A stretch of DNA of 64,000 nucleotides from Listeria weihenstephanensis (GTDB lineage: Bacteria; Bacillota; Bacilli; Lactobacillales; Listeriaceae), in the NCBI RefSeq assembly GCF_003534205.1, contig NZ_CP011102.1, forward strand, positions 2,554,036 through 2,618,035, written 5' to 3'. A model generated the notes under the pieces. That model made no database searches. It had not been told where the DNA came from and worked only from the letters and a program-made list of their open reading frames with translations. The position numbers and the translations under genes were made by a program. Of this stretch, positions 46,088-56,552 are shown in pieces. Each line of letters begins with the position of its first letter. Position 1 is the stretch's first letter.

Positions 46088-46945
46088 TCATTCTTCTGCT
46101 GGAATTTTAGCTTCGAACTCTTTTTCTTTCGCTAAATTTTTCTTATAAGCCAAATAATAAAATAGGGCAACGAACACAGCCCCGCCGACAACATTCCCAA
46201 AATAAACTGGAATCACGTTGTTAATAAAGTCACCCCACGAGTAGCTTCCTGCGAAAATCGCCGCTGGAATGATGAACATATTGGCGACAACGTGCTGAAA
46301 ACCGATAGCTACGAATGCCATAACGGGAAACCAAATCCCTAGAATTTTGCCAGTGAAGTCTTTCGCCGCGTAGCAAAGCCAAACCGCAATACTTACAAAC
46401 CAGTTACAGCCAATTCCTGACACAAAGGCGACCCAGAACGGATCTTTTATTTTCGCCCCCGCCGTAGCAATGGTTTTAGCCAAAAAATCGCCTTCTGTGA
46501 GACCGACAAAATGCCCGAAGAAAAAGGCAATCGCGATCGCTCCCACGAAATTCATAATTGTCACAATTCCCCAATTACGCAATAACTGCTTCATCGAAAT
46601 TTTGCGATCAAACCAGGCCAGCGCAACGACCATCATGTTTCCTGTGATCAGTTCGCCACCACCTAACAAAATGCAGACCAAGCCTACCGGAAACAGGCTA
46701 GCTCCGATAAATGTCGCGAAACTTCCCCATTCATGTGGCATCGTTCCAACCGCGCGAATATAGAGTAAATAGCCGAGCGAGATAAACGCACCACCGAGAA
46801 AACCCAAAATAACGAGTGCGAATGTGGAAGTTTCTGCTTTTGCGACCCCTTTCTTAATTGTCTCATCTACTGTCTCTTGTGGTGTATAGTATGCGCCCAC
46901 AAAAATCCCTTCTTTCGTCTGTTTTTCTATTTCATATATTGGCAA
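46088..46945 (-). CDS. Formate/nitrite transporter family protein
   Basis: A 285-residue membrane channel of the FNT family with six helices. The repeated half-helix motifs GGELITGNMM and the later CNWFVSIAVWL are typical. Members pass formate, nitrite, lactate or hydrosulphide anions. The open frame starts at a TTG with no good ribosome site, so the first residues are uncertain. A charged C-terminal tail follows the last helix. It stands alone. Confidence 0.85.
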   Translation of the reverse strand: MPIYEIEKQTKEGIFVGAYYTPQETVDETIKKGVAKAETSTFALVILGFLGGAFISLGYLLYIRAVGTMPHEWGSFATFIGASLFPVGLVCILLGGGELITGNMMVVALAWFDRKISMKQLLRNWGIVTIMNFVGAIAIAFFFGHFVGLTEGDFLAKTIATAGAKIKDPFWVAFVSGIGCNWFVSIAVWLCYAAKDFTGKILGIWFPVMAFVAIGFQHVVANMFIIPAAIFAGSYSWGDFINNVIPVYFGNVVGGAVFVALFYYLAYKKNLAKEKEFEAKIPAEE

Positions 46946-47031
46946 ACTTGCTGTAGTACAAAATGCTCAACAGATCACAAAATGTTGCATATGAATCATT
47001 TCATAAGACAGATCAAGGTACTTTCTATGTA

Positions 47032-47073
47032 AAACCAAATAAACAACTCTAGGAAAAAGCTGTTCACTTGGTT
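47032..47073 (-). terminator. Terminator after the GyrI-like gene
   Basis: On the - strand AAACCAAGTGAACA pairs with TGTTTATTTGGTTT (some G-U), followed by TTAC. About 8 bases after the stop. Confidence 0.65.
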
Positions 47074-47080
47074 TCTACGT

Positions 47081-47587
47081 TTATTCTAAATGCTTCACTA
47101 CTGGAATCATAATGTGGAACCCCTGCTCATGTCGCGGTTTATCAATCATGTTGTATACTTCAATTTTAAATGGTAAGGCATCAAAAACGGGATATTCCGC
47201 TGTAATATATGGTCGATAATCGCGCGCCTTAATGCGTTCTGCGACTTCTGTGTATGTTTCATTAATATCGGTACCAGGAAGATGATCGCAAACAAAATAA
47301 GTGTGTGCTGGAATTTCAATCCATTCCATATCATCTGGCACATTTTCTGGCTTCCAATTGGCCTTGACAGCCGAATAATGCGTAAAGCCATCCTCTAAAT
47401 TATGAACAGACATCCCGAATAAAGTCCCATCGTACTTCAGGCTATCCTGAGATTCCGCCCAATTCTGCATTTTTTTGATCGTCTTGTGCACTTCACCGTG
47501 AAACGCTTCCTCAAAAGTGCCTTTCCAAACAAGAGCAACCGCAGAAAATCCTTCATGTTCTTCAAACCGTGCAGCTGATAAAGCCAT
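47081..47587 (-). CDS. GyrI-like/effector-binding domain protein
   Basis: A 168-residue stand-alone effector-binding domain of the GyrI/BmrR-C type: FSAVALVWKGTF, a central GMSVHN and the aromatic WIEIPAHTYFVCDHLPG. Such domains bind hydrophobic cations or act as small-molecule sponges or hydrolases. I start it at 47587, where GAAGGAG precedes ATG with correct spacing, rather than at the ATG 18 bases upstream. Function in this organism is not known. Confidence 0.8.
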   Translation of the reverse strand: MALSAARFEEHEGFSAVALVWKGTFEEAFHGEVHKTIKKMQNWAESQDSLKYDGTLFGMSVHNLEDGFTHYSAVKANWKPENVPDDMEWIEIPAHTYFVCDHLPGTDINETYTEVAERIKARDYRPYITAEYPVFDALPFKIEVYNMIDKPRHEQGFHIMIPVVKHLE

Positions 47588-47698
47588 TTTAATCAACTCC
47601 TTCATGGGATTTCGTTGCCTCTTTGATCACGTAAATCATACCACAAATCGGGAGAAATATCTCATCATACGTATGCATAAAATGACAATAATCAGATA

Positions 47699-48349
47699 TT
47701 ACCAAGAAATCGGTGTTTTTCCAGCTTCTTTTAGATAGGTATTAATTTGGCTGTAGGGCTTACTTCCAAAGAAACCATTGTACGCCGATAATGGACTTGG
47801 ATGCACCGCTGTTATTACTTTGTGCTGCGGATTTGTTATGAGCACCTGCTTCTTTTTCGCGTCATTTCCCCACAACACAAAAATAACCTGCTCATCTTTT
47901 TCATTTAGTCGTTTTATAATCGTATCAGTGAACGTTTCCCATCCTTTTTTACGATGAGATGCCGCCTTTCCAGCTTCGACCGTTAAAACCGTGTTGAGTA
48001 GTAGCACGCCTTGCTCCGCCCAGTCCGTCAGATTAATATCTGCCCGCGTTACACCCAGATCCGATTCCAATTCCTTGAACATATTGCGAACAGATGGCGG
48101 AAATTTCGCCTCATCGGATGCCACAGAAAAACTGAGCCCATGCGCCTGATTCGGTCCGTGATATGGATCTTGCCCTAAAATAACGACTTTCGTATCCGCA
48201 TAACTGGTGAGATCCAGCGCATGATAGATTGCATCACGCGGCGGATAAATCGTTTTTGTCGCATATTCTTCCTCTATAAAATCCTGCAATGCTTTAAAAT
48301 ATGATTTTTCTTGCTCCTCTTTTAAAAGTACCTGCCAATCGTTTTGCAT
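47699..48349 (-). CDS. ung: Uracil-DNA glycosylase
   Basis: Ung removes uracil from DNA in base-excision repair. The 216-residue family 1 enzyme has the water-activating motif [22 protein letters not shown], and the DNA-intercalating [13 protein letters not shown]. The start at 48349 follows AAAGGAG by seven bases; the in-frame ATG at 48379 lacks a site. Cytoplasmic. Confidence 0.96.
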   Translation of the reverse strand: MQNDWQVLLKEEQEKSYFKALQDFIEEEYATKTIYPPRDAIYHALDLTSYADTKVVILGQDPYHGPNQAHGLSFSVASDEAKFPPSVRNMFKELESDLGVTRADINLTDWAEQGVLLLNTVLTVEAGKAASHRKKGWETFTDTIIKRLNEKDEQVIFVLWGNDAKKKQVLITNPQHKVITAVHPSPLSAYNGFFGSKPYSQINTYLKEAGKTPISW

Positions 48350-48381
48350 TTGAATTCTCCTTTTTCTATGTATTTTCATAT

Positions 48382-48411
48382 AAAAAAGCCTAGGAATTTC
48401 GCGCCTAAGCT
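48382..48411 (-). terminator. Terminator after the 52-residue membrane protein gene
   Basis: On the - strand AGCTTAGG pairs with CCTAGGCT (one G-U), followed by TTTTT. Ten bases after the stop. Confidence 0.8.
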
Positions 48412-48420
48412 TTGTTTGTA

Positions 48421-48579
48421 TTACAATAATGGACCATTTTTATTTTGATTGATACGCGTTTGGATTTCGCCGAGCGTCTGTTCTTGGTTATCCGAACTTT
48501 TTTTCTTTCGATCGGTTAAGCTTGGGAGGAAAAACATGATTGCAATGATGAGAACGACAAGCATGATAATAAACCACAT
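48421..48579 (-). CDS. Short membrane protein, 52 residues
   Basis: A small gene easily missed: ATG to TAA gives 52 residues with one N-terminal hydrophobic helix ([17 protein letters not shown]), then a polar tail with [23 protein letters not shown] lies just ahead of the ATG and an intrinsic terminator follows the stop, so it looks like a real gene. No family recognised. It is 57 bases downstream of the VanZ-like gene in the same direction. Confidence 0.65.
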   Translation of the reverse strand: MWFIIMLVVLIIAIMFFLPSLTDRKKKSSDNQEQTLGEIQTRINQNKNGPLL

Positions 48580-48636
48580 AATGAAATCACTCCTTTTAGC
48601 TAGTATAACTTTTTTTCTTGTAAGAAGCTACCTTTT

Positions 48637-49149
48637 TCATGCTGCACTTTTATTTACGCGTTTGATGATCACATATCCAATCAAAATGCCAAAAAGGGCT
48701 CCTGTGAAATCTAGCATAACATCTTGTACAAGTGGTGTCCTGCCGCCAGTCAGCATTTGGTGGAATTCGTCTAGAGCTGCATACGCTAACGGGATTCCTG
48801 CACTGAGCGTTAGGATTAACCAACTTTTCTTGAGCCATGCACCGAGTCCTACAAATAAACTAAAACCAAGCACAGCATAAGAGAAGAAATGCGCACCTTT
48901 CCGGATGAAAAATTCGACAAAAGAACTGTATCCTTTCGCTGCGATGCTAATCTCAGAACCTGCGTAATGGAACGATATGGCCGATAATTGCTTTTCAAAT
49001 GGCTTGTTCGCCAATATTTTGTCTAAATTAGATACTAATGACTGCTGTTCATACGTTTGGGATGATGAAATAAAGAGAGTAACAATAATGACCAAAGCTA
49101 GGCCAATAAATAACCATGATAATCTGCGTTGCAAAGAATGCACTTCCAA
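48637..49149 (-). CDS. VanZ-like family membrane protein
   Basis: A 170-residue membrane protein of the VanZ-like family, with four to five helices, FIRKGAHFFSYAVLGF, ALDEFHQMLTGGR and DVMLDFTGALFG. VanZ gives low-level teicoplanin resistance in enterococci, but most family members have no known role. GGAAGTG precedes ATG. No van gene cluster is nearby. Confidence 0.85.
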   Translation of the reverse strand: MEVHSLQRRLSWLFIGLALVIIVTLFISSSQTYEQQSLVSNLDKILANKPFEKQLSAISFHYAGSEISIAAKGYSSFVEFFIRKGAHFFSYAVLGFSLFVGLGAWLKKSWLILTLSAGIPLAYAALDEFHQMLTGGRTPLVQDVMLDFTGALFGILIGYVIIKRVNKSAA

Positions 49150-49234
49150 TCAGTTTTCTTATTAGTCTAACATGGCAAGATTAAATTTAAATGAAAAAAT
49201 GACATTTATTTTTAATTAGCATCCCTACAAACAA

Positions 49235-49271
49235 AAAAGCTTCCAGCAAGACGTCTTATCTCACTAAAAGC
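49235..49271 (-). terminator. Terminator after the SDR gene
   Basis: On the - strand GCTTTTAG pairs with CTGGAAGC (two G-U), with an inner AAGACGTCTT, followed by TTTTTTG. Confidence 0.7.
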
Positions 49272-49292
49272 TCCCAATTTTTAATTGTCGAT

Positions 49293-50012
49293 TTAAAACA
49301 AGCCGTTATTATAATCCGCGACTTTACCGTTGAAATTGATGATCTCGCCGTTATGATTTATCCCATCAAAAATAATATCTGTAATTAATTTACCAGCCTC
49401 AGGAACAGTTTTCATGAAATCGCCTGTCATGTTATCATTTAAATCGGTTGTTACACCACCAGGCATGATGCCAAAGATTTCAACGGCTTTTCCTGCTTGC
49501 ATAAAATTCTGCGCAAAACTCTGTGTCATCGCGTTAAGTGCCGCCTTACTCGTTTTATAAGCAAAGGGATTAAAGAAATCAGACATGCCAATTGGTATCG
49601 TCATATTTAAGATTCGTCCGCTGTTGGCTTCAAGGACAGGGAGCAATTGTTGCGTAAGATCGAACGTACCGAAAACATTGGTTTCTACAACTGGTCGCAA
49701 CTCATCGACCGTAAACTCATAACCCGGTTTTCTCATGTCTCCTGGAATTCCCGCGTTGTTAATTAGCATGGTAAGGTCCGCATGTTGTGATTTAATCGTA
49801 TTTGCTGCGGCTGTGATTGTTTCATGACTTTGTAAATCAACATTCACATACGTTGCGTCAATACCTTTCGCTTTAAGCTCGTCTGCAGCTGCAATCCCGC
49901 GACTCTCATCACGCGCGCCTATCAAAACAGTCCAGCCGTTTTTCCCCATTTGATATGCGATTTCTTTGCCGATTCCTTTGTTAGCGCCTGTAATAAAGAC
50001 TTTCTTTGTCAT
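49293..50012 (-). CDS. Short-chain dehydrogenase/reductase
   Basis: A 239-residue classical SDR with the NADP loop TGANKGIGKEIA, the structural NNAG (INNAGIPGD), and the catalytic Tyr-x3-Lys in NPFAYKTSKAALNAM; the serine is in the MTIPIGMS region. Substrate unknown; closest in feel to carbonyl-reductase-like SDRs. Start at 50012 follows AGGAGGAG. A single-gene unit convergent on nothing, ending in its own terminator. Confidence 0.85.
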   Translation of the reverse strand: MTKKVFITGANKGIGKEIAYQMGKNGWTVLIGARDESRGIAAADELKAKGIDATYVNVDLQSHETITAAANTIKSQHADLTMLINNAGIPGDMRKPGYEFTVDELRPVVETNVFGTFDLTQQLLPVLEANSGRILNMTIPIGMSDFFNPFAYKTSKAALNAMTQSFAQNFMQAGKAVEIFGIMPGGVTTDLNDNMTGDFMKTVPEAGKLITDIIFDGINHNGEIINFNGKVADYNNGLF

Positions 50013-50117
50013 CGTTTTGTCTCCTCCTATTTGTGATATCGCTACCACTATATACCTAAATTTAAAACTTATCAAATGTTATGCGAATGAATTTTCATAT
50101 TGCGTTATACATATGAA

Positions 50118-50163
50118 AAAGAAGCTTTTGACCAGGATTAAGATTCTGGTCAAAAGCTTCTTT
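50118..50163. terminator. Terminator after groEL
   Basis: An 18-bp perfect stem (AAAGAAGCTTTTGACCAG with its complement) and a 10-base loop, located just after the groEL stop. Confidence 0.9.
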
Positions 50164-50181
50164 CCGATGTTTATAGAAACC

Positions 50182-51825
<1,644 letters not shown>

Positions 51826-51848
51826 CTATTTGTTGTTTTTCGTATTAT

Positions 51849-52133
51849 TTATTTGATGACTGCAAGCACATCTGACTCACGTACGATCAAATAGTCTTTT
51901 CCGTCGTATGTTACTTCTGTGCCTGAGTATTTAGAGAAAATAATGTGGTCATTTTCTGCTACTTCAAGTGCAACTGTGTCGCCATTATCAAGCACGCGGC
52001 CACTTCCGACTGCTACCACTTTACCTTCTTGTGGTTTTTCCTGTGCTGCGTCTGGTAATACAATACCACTTGCCGTTTTCTCTTCTGCTTCCAAAACTTC
52101 GATAATAACGCGATCTCCTAATGGTTTTAACAA
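51849..52133 (-). CDS. groES: Co-chaperonin GroES
   Basis: A 94-residue co-chaperonin that caps the GroEL ring. Starts [23 protein letters not shown] with the mobile loop, and ends [16 protein letters not shown] precedes the ATG. The operon is headed by a perfect CIRCE. Confidence 0.98.
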   Translation of the reverse strand: MLKPLGDRVIIEVLEAEEKTASGIVLPDAAQEKPQEGKVVAVGSGRVLDNGDTVALEVAENDHIIFSKYSGTEVTYDGKDYLIVRESDVLAVIK

Positions 52134-52168
52134 TTAAAACAACCTCCTCAAGTCTATGTTTATGATTT

Positions 52169-52195
52169 TTAGCACTCATAGCATTAGAGTGCTAA
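52169..52195. promoter_or_regulatory. CIRCE operator (HrcA site)
   Basis: TTAGCACTC, nine bases, GAGTGCTAA: an exact match to the consensus. It lies between the groES promoter (TATAAT complement at 52208-52213, with a TTGCA hexamer near 52230-52235) and the start codon. The heat-shock repressor HrcA is expected to bind here. Confidence 0.97.
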
Positions 52196-52262
52196 CCCAC
52201 TTCTTATATTATAAAAAATACGGGAGAAATGCAAGTATTTACACCTATCAATATCCCCTGTG

Positions 52263-52291
52263 TTGATTGTTACCTTAATAATTAGTACAAT
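52263..52291 (+). promoter_or_regulatory. ydiL-ydiK promoter
   Basis: TTGATT (52263-52268), 17 bases, TACAAT (52286-52291), divergent from groES. Confidence 0.7.
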
Positions 52292-52396
52292 GGGAAAGTA
52301 TCCATAAGGACGGGATTGATTATTTTCAAGTATATCCTTTACAGCTTTATCTTTTCATACAAAAATGTAGTTCCTCAATCGAAAGGTCGTGTTAGT

Positions 52397-53068
52397 TTGA
52401 ATAGACGTTATTGGTATGTGCTCTTAACATACTTTGCTGCTTATTTTTCTTCTTTAATAGGCGCCCCAATTGTAATGGGGATTTTACGAGCGGTTACTGA
52501 TTTATCAAGACAACAAATCGTCACGTATTCCGCGGTTTACTGGAGTGTTTTTAGTAACTTTTTAGCGGTTATTATTATTTGGCTCCTCCTTCGTAAACAA
52601 GCACCTTCGACAAAAATTGAGAAGGGACAGCCACTGCCGGTTGGAACAAGTATCGGCTATGCGGTTGTTGGTGTAATATTTTTATTTTTGGGTCAATATA
52701 TAGCTCTTTTCATTATGAGTATATTTGGTATCACTGGCATTTCTCAAAATACAGAACTTATGAGTGAATTAACTCGTATGGTTCCCATAATGATTATTTT
52801 CACCTCAGTTCTGGCACCTATACTTGAAGAAATTATATTTCGTAAAATTATATTTGGGGAATTAGCTTCCCGAATAAATATTCATATGGCTGCTGTCATA
52901 AGTTCTGTCTTATTCGGCTTGGCCCATATAGATTTAGCATATTTGCTTGTATATGTTGTGATTGGACTAATTATGTGTTATCTTTACACAAAAACAAAAA
53001 GAATTGCCATACCCATTATAGCCCATATTTTGATGAACATTATTGTAATGATTCCTCAACTCACCTAA
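52397..53068 (+). CDS. ydiL: CPBP family intramembrane metalloprotease, YdiL type
   Basis: A membrane protein of about 223 residues with the CPBP motifs EEIIFRKIIFG (EE-x3-R), FGLAHID and HILMN. In Bacillus ydiL-ydiK also sit beside groES, which supports the name. The frame is open from a TTG at 52316, but I prefer the TTG at 52397 (N-terminal residues NRRYWYVLL), with GAAAGG upstream; the true start is not certain. Six to seven helices. Function unknown, perhaps prenyl-protein processing. Confidence 0.82.
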   Translation: MNRRYWYVLLTYFAAYFSSLIGAPIVMGILRAVTDLSRQQIVTYSAVYWSVFSNFLAVIIIWLLLRKQAPSTKIEKGQPLPVGTSIGYAVVGVIFLFLGQYIALFIMSIFGITGISQNTELMSELTRMVPIMIIFTSVLAPILEEIIFRKIIFGELASRINIHMAAVISSVLFGLAHIDLAYLLVYVVIGLIMCYLYTKTKRIAIPIIAHILMNIIVMIPQLT

Positions 53069-53079
53069 GGAGGTCTGTT

Positions 53080-53268
53080 ATGAATAAACCATTATCGTTG
53101 CAAGGACTTATTTATTTAGTTCTCGCTGTTGTTTTCGTGTACTTTGCAGTAAATCAAGTAAATAATAATGGCTGGACAATTTTGACTTATCTAATGATTG
53201 CAATGTCTACCGTCAATTTTGTAACTGGAATTAAATTTATTTCTATTGGCTTATCTAAGAAAAAATAA
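53080..53268 (+). CDS. ydiK: Small membrane protein, YdiK type
   Basis: A 62-residue protein with two hydrophobic helices (LIYLVLAVVFVYFAVN and a second around residues 33-53) and a basic end (LSKKK). ATG is preceded by TAAGGAGG at ideal spacing. It follows ydiL by 11 bases, as in Bacillus. Function unknown. In relatives rex lies next; here an accessory block intervenes. Confidence 0.82.
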   Translation: MNKPLSLQGLIYLVLAVVFVYFAVNQVNNNGWTILTYLMIAMSTVNFVTGIKFISIGLSKKK

Positions 53269-53594
53269 AACTTTAAACATGAATCTCAAAACACTTTTAG
53301 AATATTACATCTCTAACCTAAGAGGTTGCTCTCATTCTATTACTAATATAATTCTAACACTCTTTAGGATCTATTAATTAATCATGGTAATAAAATGAAA
53401 ATACGATTACCTTTTGTAAAACAAAGGTCTTTCCTAATTAGTTCACTATCAGTCAAAAAAGGCTCCTTCATTTACTGAAAGAGCCTTCTAATGATAAAAA
53501 CCTATCTAAGTAACCATATCTCTACATAAAAATACTATAAATCATTATTTATGTACATGAGTACTAGATTATCGCGTATTTAAAAAATGTAAAT
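53269..53594. other. Intergenic region between ydiK and the secreted-protein gene
   Basis: AT-rich and without a plausible gene. It contains the - strand terminator at 53455-53487. It marks the left junction of the accessory block; I see no direct repeat or attachment-site sequence shared with the right side. Confidence 0.5.
53455..53487 (-). terminator. Terminator of the secreted-protein operon
   Basis: On the - strand AAGGCTC pairs with GAGCCTT, with an inner TTCA/TGAA, followed by TTTTTTG. Confidence 0.8.
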
Positions 53595-53993
53595 TTATAT
53601 ACTTAAAATAACTAAGTTATTGCCTAACCATTTCAAAAAATTACTAAACGATGATTGACTATTTCTTTGTTTCACCAATTTATCATTTTTAGATTTAGCT
53701 TCTTTCCATTTTTTAGAATCCTTAAGCTTACTTAATTTCTTTTTAGGAACATCTTTAAATGTCTTTCCATCATGTTTAGTTCCATCAACATTTTCTGAAC
53801 CTATTTGTTTATTTCCTTTATACACATGCCCGTGCCATTTACCTGTTTTCGTATCGTGCGGTCGATCGATACGAGCTTTATAGCCATCTCCCAAATCCAC
53901 AGTAGCACTAGATGCTGCCTCTGCTACATTTCCAAATGAAAACAACAAAATAACAGCCGCCAATACACAAATAATCTTATTAAATTTTTTCAT
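53595..53993 (-). CDS. Small secreted basic protein, possible toxin
   Basis: A 132-residue protein with a signal peptide (KIICVLAAVILLFSFG, probable cut after AEA at residue 26) and a basic mature part. The core ARIDRPHDTKTGKWHGHVY, then NVDGTKHDGKTFKDVP, resembles the His-rich C-terminal domains seen in some polymorphic toxins, but I cannot name a family with confidence. It is 14 bases downstream of an acidic protein gene that could be its immunity partner. GGGGGAAA precedes ATG. Confidence 0.6.
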   Translation of the reverse strand: MKKFNKIICVLAAVILLFSFGNVAEAASSATVDLGDGYKARIDRPHDTKTGKWHGHVYKGNKQIGSENVDGTKHDGKTFKDVPKKKLSKLKDSKKWKEAKSKNDKLVKQRNSQSSFSNFLKWLGNNLVILSI

Positions 53994-54007
53994 AATATAT
54001 TTCCCCC

Positions 54008-54430
54008 TTATTTTTGTATGATATTATTAATCGTTGACGCATCCTTAATGACGATATTTGATTCAAATAATTCATTAATTCTTTCTACTAAATCAATGAT
54101 ACCATCGCCTTCTGGATAACCAGATTCCAAATCAACATCTACATCAAAGAAATCAACTAGATAATCAATACTGGGCTTAAAACTAAGTAGCCCCTCAACA
54201 AAAGAAAGTATGTACTCTCTTTCTTTTATCGTCAGTTCACGTCTAATACCACACTTAACAAGAATATGATTATCATTAGGTACAAAATCATCCTCAAAAA
54301 TTCTTTCTCCGAAGCTTTTTTCAGCCTTTGCAAAAGTATCAACTAACAAAAGATAAGCTATATCCTCAAATTCTATAGAAAACTTAAAAAATTCACTAGT
54401 GTCAGTTAAAAGAAATCTTTCAAAATCCAC
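54008..54430 (-). CDS. Acidic cytoplasmic protein, possible immunity partner
   Basis: A protein of about 140 residues, rich in Asp and Glu (for example DVDVDLESGYPEGDG), without signal or membrane segment. I start it at GTG 54430 because GGGAGG stands 9 bases upstream; the frame is open further to 54499. Small acidic proteins next to a basic secreted protein often act as immunity proteins, but here it precedes the partner, which is not the usual order. No family recognised. Confidence 0.55.
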   Translation of the reverse strand: MDFERFLLTDTSEFFKFSIEFEDIAYLLLVDTFAKAEKSFGERIFEDDFVPNDNHILVKCGIRRELTIKEREYILSFVEGLLSFKPSIDYLVDFFDVDVDLESGYPEGDGIIDLVERINELFESNIVIKDASTINNIIQK

Positions 54431-54541
54431 ATAAAACACCTCCCATCCGCTTTCTAAAATATAACTAATTATAGCACATTTTTGCAGAACAAGAAACAAC
54501 TATTTATTTTCCTTTTCGAACCTTTTATCCCAAGCAGAATC

Positions 54542-55612
54542 TTATTTTTGCAGACCCTTATATTCAAATTCTATTGATTGTTTCCCAAATCGCATGGCAA
54601 ATCGTTCTAATTCTCGCTTCACAAGTTCCTCATAACACGCTTCTTCAAAATAAGAAACGGTGAATACTAACGTTTTTTTCTTCCATTCGTATTTCCAAAG
54701 TCCAACAGCCCGATTTTCGGCTACTATAATGGCGGAACAATGCCCGTTCACCGTCCAAGCTGATTTACGCTGGGCTTCTGTCATAATCCAGGTCGGATCT
54801 TTATACGCTATTACCGCCTGATCGAATTTTCCTGTTAGAAATACGCGGCTTTCCTGAATCAGCGGTTTATCATTTTTTAGCATCACGTAGGTTTCCTCGT
54901 CCAAAGTAAATGTATCTAATTCATCCTCTAATTTCAGTGTCGCTGCTTTTATTTCACCAACATTTAGTCCGCTCCAATGCCTGAAATCGTTCCATGTTGC
55001 GGGGCCATAACCTGCTAAATAACGGCGTATCAGCGTCATCATCGCTTCCAGATCCTTCGTTTGCTCCGCCTCCCACTCTTCAAAATCTCCCAGCCAAATC
55101 CGGTGGGTATAATTTCGAATCGTGTCGCTCGATGGTAACAATCGGAAAATACCTTGCATCGCCGCTTGGGCAATGATCGACGAGGTCACTTGCGCGGAAT
55201 AATCGCCAATAATCGCTTCTAATTCTTTACGGCTAACGATTTCTTGTTTCCGTCCGAGCGCATCCATCTGAGCTAAAACTGCCGCTAGATCAACGCCCTC
55301 TTTTTTACAAATCCGATGTACTATATTGGTTCTCGTACCAAAAACGCGAAAAACTAGCTCCCAATCACTGATTAAAAAAGTATGTAATGTCAGCCTGTTT
55401 GCCCATATTTTAATCACATGTTGCTCTTCAAAAAACGCTTCTGCTTCTTCCCAAGTCATATCCACGTGCTGCAAAAAATTCACAAGCGCCGGTTGATGAT
55501 TTTGCGATTGTAGTGCGATCGCCTGCTGCATAAATGCGGTTGGATCTTTATATGGCTGATTCATCCCAAGTTTCTGTAATCTGATTTCTGTTATTTCTTT
55601 TTTTGTAAGCAT
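54542..55612 (-). CDS. Winged-helix DNA-binding protein, AlkZ/YcaQ-like family
   Basis: A 356-residue protein of the HTH_42 family, with LQSQNHQ, ANRLTLHTFLISD and RYLAGYGPATWNDFRHWSGL. Some members (AlkZ, YcaQ) are DNA glycosylases that repair interstrand crosslinks or alkylated bases, others are only DNA-binding. It lies 1 base after the stop of the split nucleotidyltransferase gene, so the two were one operon. Confidence 0.8.
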   Translation of the reverse strand: MLTKKEITEIRLQKLGMNQPYKDPTAFMQQAIALQSQNHQPALVNFLQHVDMTWEEAEAFFEEQHVIKIWANRLTLHTFLISDWELVFRVFGTRTNIVHRICKKEGVDLAAVLAQMDALGRKQEIVSRKELEAIIGDYSAQVTSSIIAQAAMQGIFRLLPSSDTIRNYTHRIWLGDFEEWEAEQTKDLEAMMTLIRRYLAGYGPATWNDFRHWSGLNVGEIKAATLKLEDELDTFTLDEETYVMLKNDKPLIQESRVFLTGKFDQAVIAYKDPTWIMTEAQRKSAWTVNGHCSAIIVAENRAVGLWKYEWKKKTLVFTVSYFEEACYEELVKRELERFAMRFGKQSIEFEYKGLQK

Positions 55613-55613
55613 C

Positions 55614-56402
55614 CTAATCCTCCTGTATTTTCAAAAGTAGCGCCTTCATGCCTTCTATTTTAACTGTTGGTAGCCTAAAATGGTATGTTGAAGCAATAAA
55701 ATGGGAAACTTCTTCAAATAACGTGATTTCTTCCCACATTGCTTGCCAATTCGACGCAACTGTATAATCTGCGAAAATAGCTGGGAATTTTGAAACAATC
55801 GGTTTCGATGTCCATTTCTCTATTTTACGTCCTGAAAATGATATTTCTTGTCCTTCTATTCTTGCTTTTTCTTCTAGCAATGGCAATAAATAATTTTCAC
55901 GGATTCCTGCTTGAATGTCTTGAACGAACCAGATATCTTCGCGTTTTATAAACTTCGCCACGTAGTGTAATTCAAACCAGAATTCATTTACAATTTGATC
56001 GAACGTGGCATTTGTAATCGGTTCCCACTTCTTTTCAAGTAGACATAATTGGATTTTATCTGCGTATTGGTCTTTATCAAGCAGGATTTCTAACTTTTCA
56101 TAGTAGGGAAAGGGATTATCAAGCAAAGAAATTGGCCAAAATGAAAAATCGACTTTCACGCCATTTTGGAAAAGAACTAATTGTGTCGCGATGTTTCCAG
56201 CGGGAGTTTCCATATGTAGTTGGGTATCGATGAGTACGTCGCCAATTTCAACAAGCCAATCTCGGTTTTTGCCGTAATGGACATCTCCGTCATACCAAAT
56301 ATTGATATCTAAATCAGATAAATCATCCACATCTTGTTGCTTTGCGAGTGACCCTTCTAACACCAATGCCTTTACTTTCGGCTGAGATTTACCCCACGCC
56401 AC
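55614..56402 (-). pseudogene. Aminoglycoside 6-adenylyltransferase-like gene, 5' end cut off by an ISL3 element
   Basis: The frame encodes 262 residues of an ANT(6)/AadE-like nucleotidyltransferase: ALVLEGSLAKQQ, then the metal site LSDLDINIW and KVDFSFWP. It begins at a GTG without ribosome site, 10 bases from the IS end. On the far side of the IS, at 57879 on the - strand, lies GGGGGCAGATTAG then ATG and eight codons reading MLTEVLKKI, which would join to VAWGKSQPK if the IS and the 8-bp duplicates are removed. So the original start was cut off. Low-level expression from the GTG or an IS promoter cannot be excluded. Confidence 0.75.
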
Positions 56403-56403
56403 T

Positions 56404-56411
56404 ATTTTCTT
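56404..56411. repeat. Target-site duplication, left of the ISL3 element
   Basis: ATTTTCTT directly precedes the IS; the same eight bases follow it at 57846-57853, and a third tandem copy lies at 57854-57861. Confidence 0.85.
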
Positions 56412-56552
56412 GGTTCTATAATAAATGTTGGGGTAGAAAATAATCTATCTCCGCATTTTTTTGTTCTCATTTCAAGACAAAAAAATACACAGTAATATCA
56501 AAATCCTTTAAGATAAAAGTGACGAAACCCAATCCAAAGGAGCGATATTACC

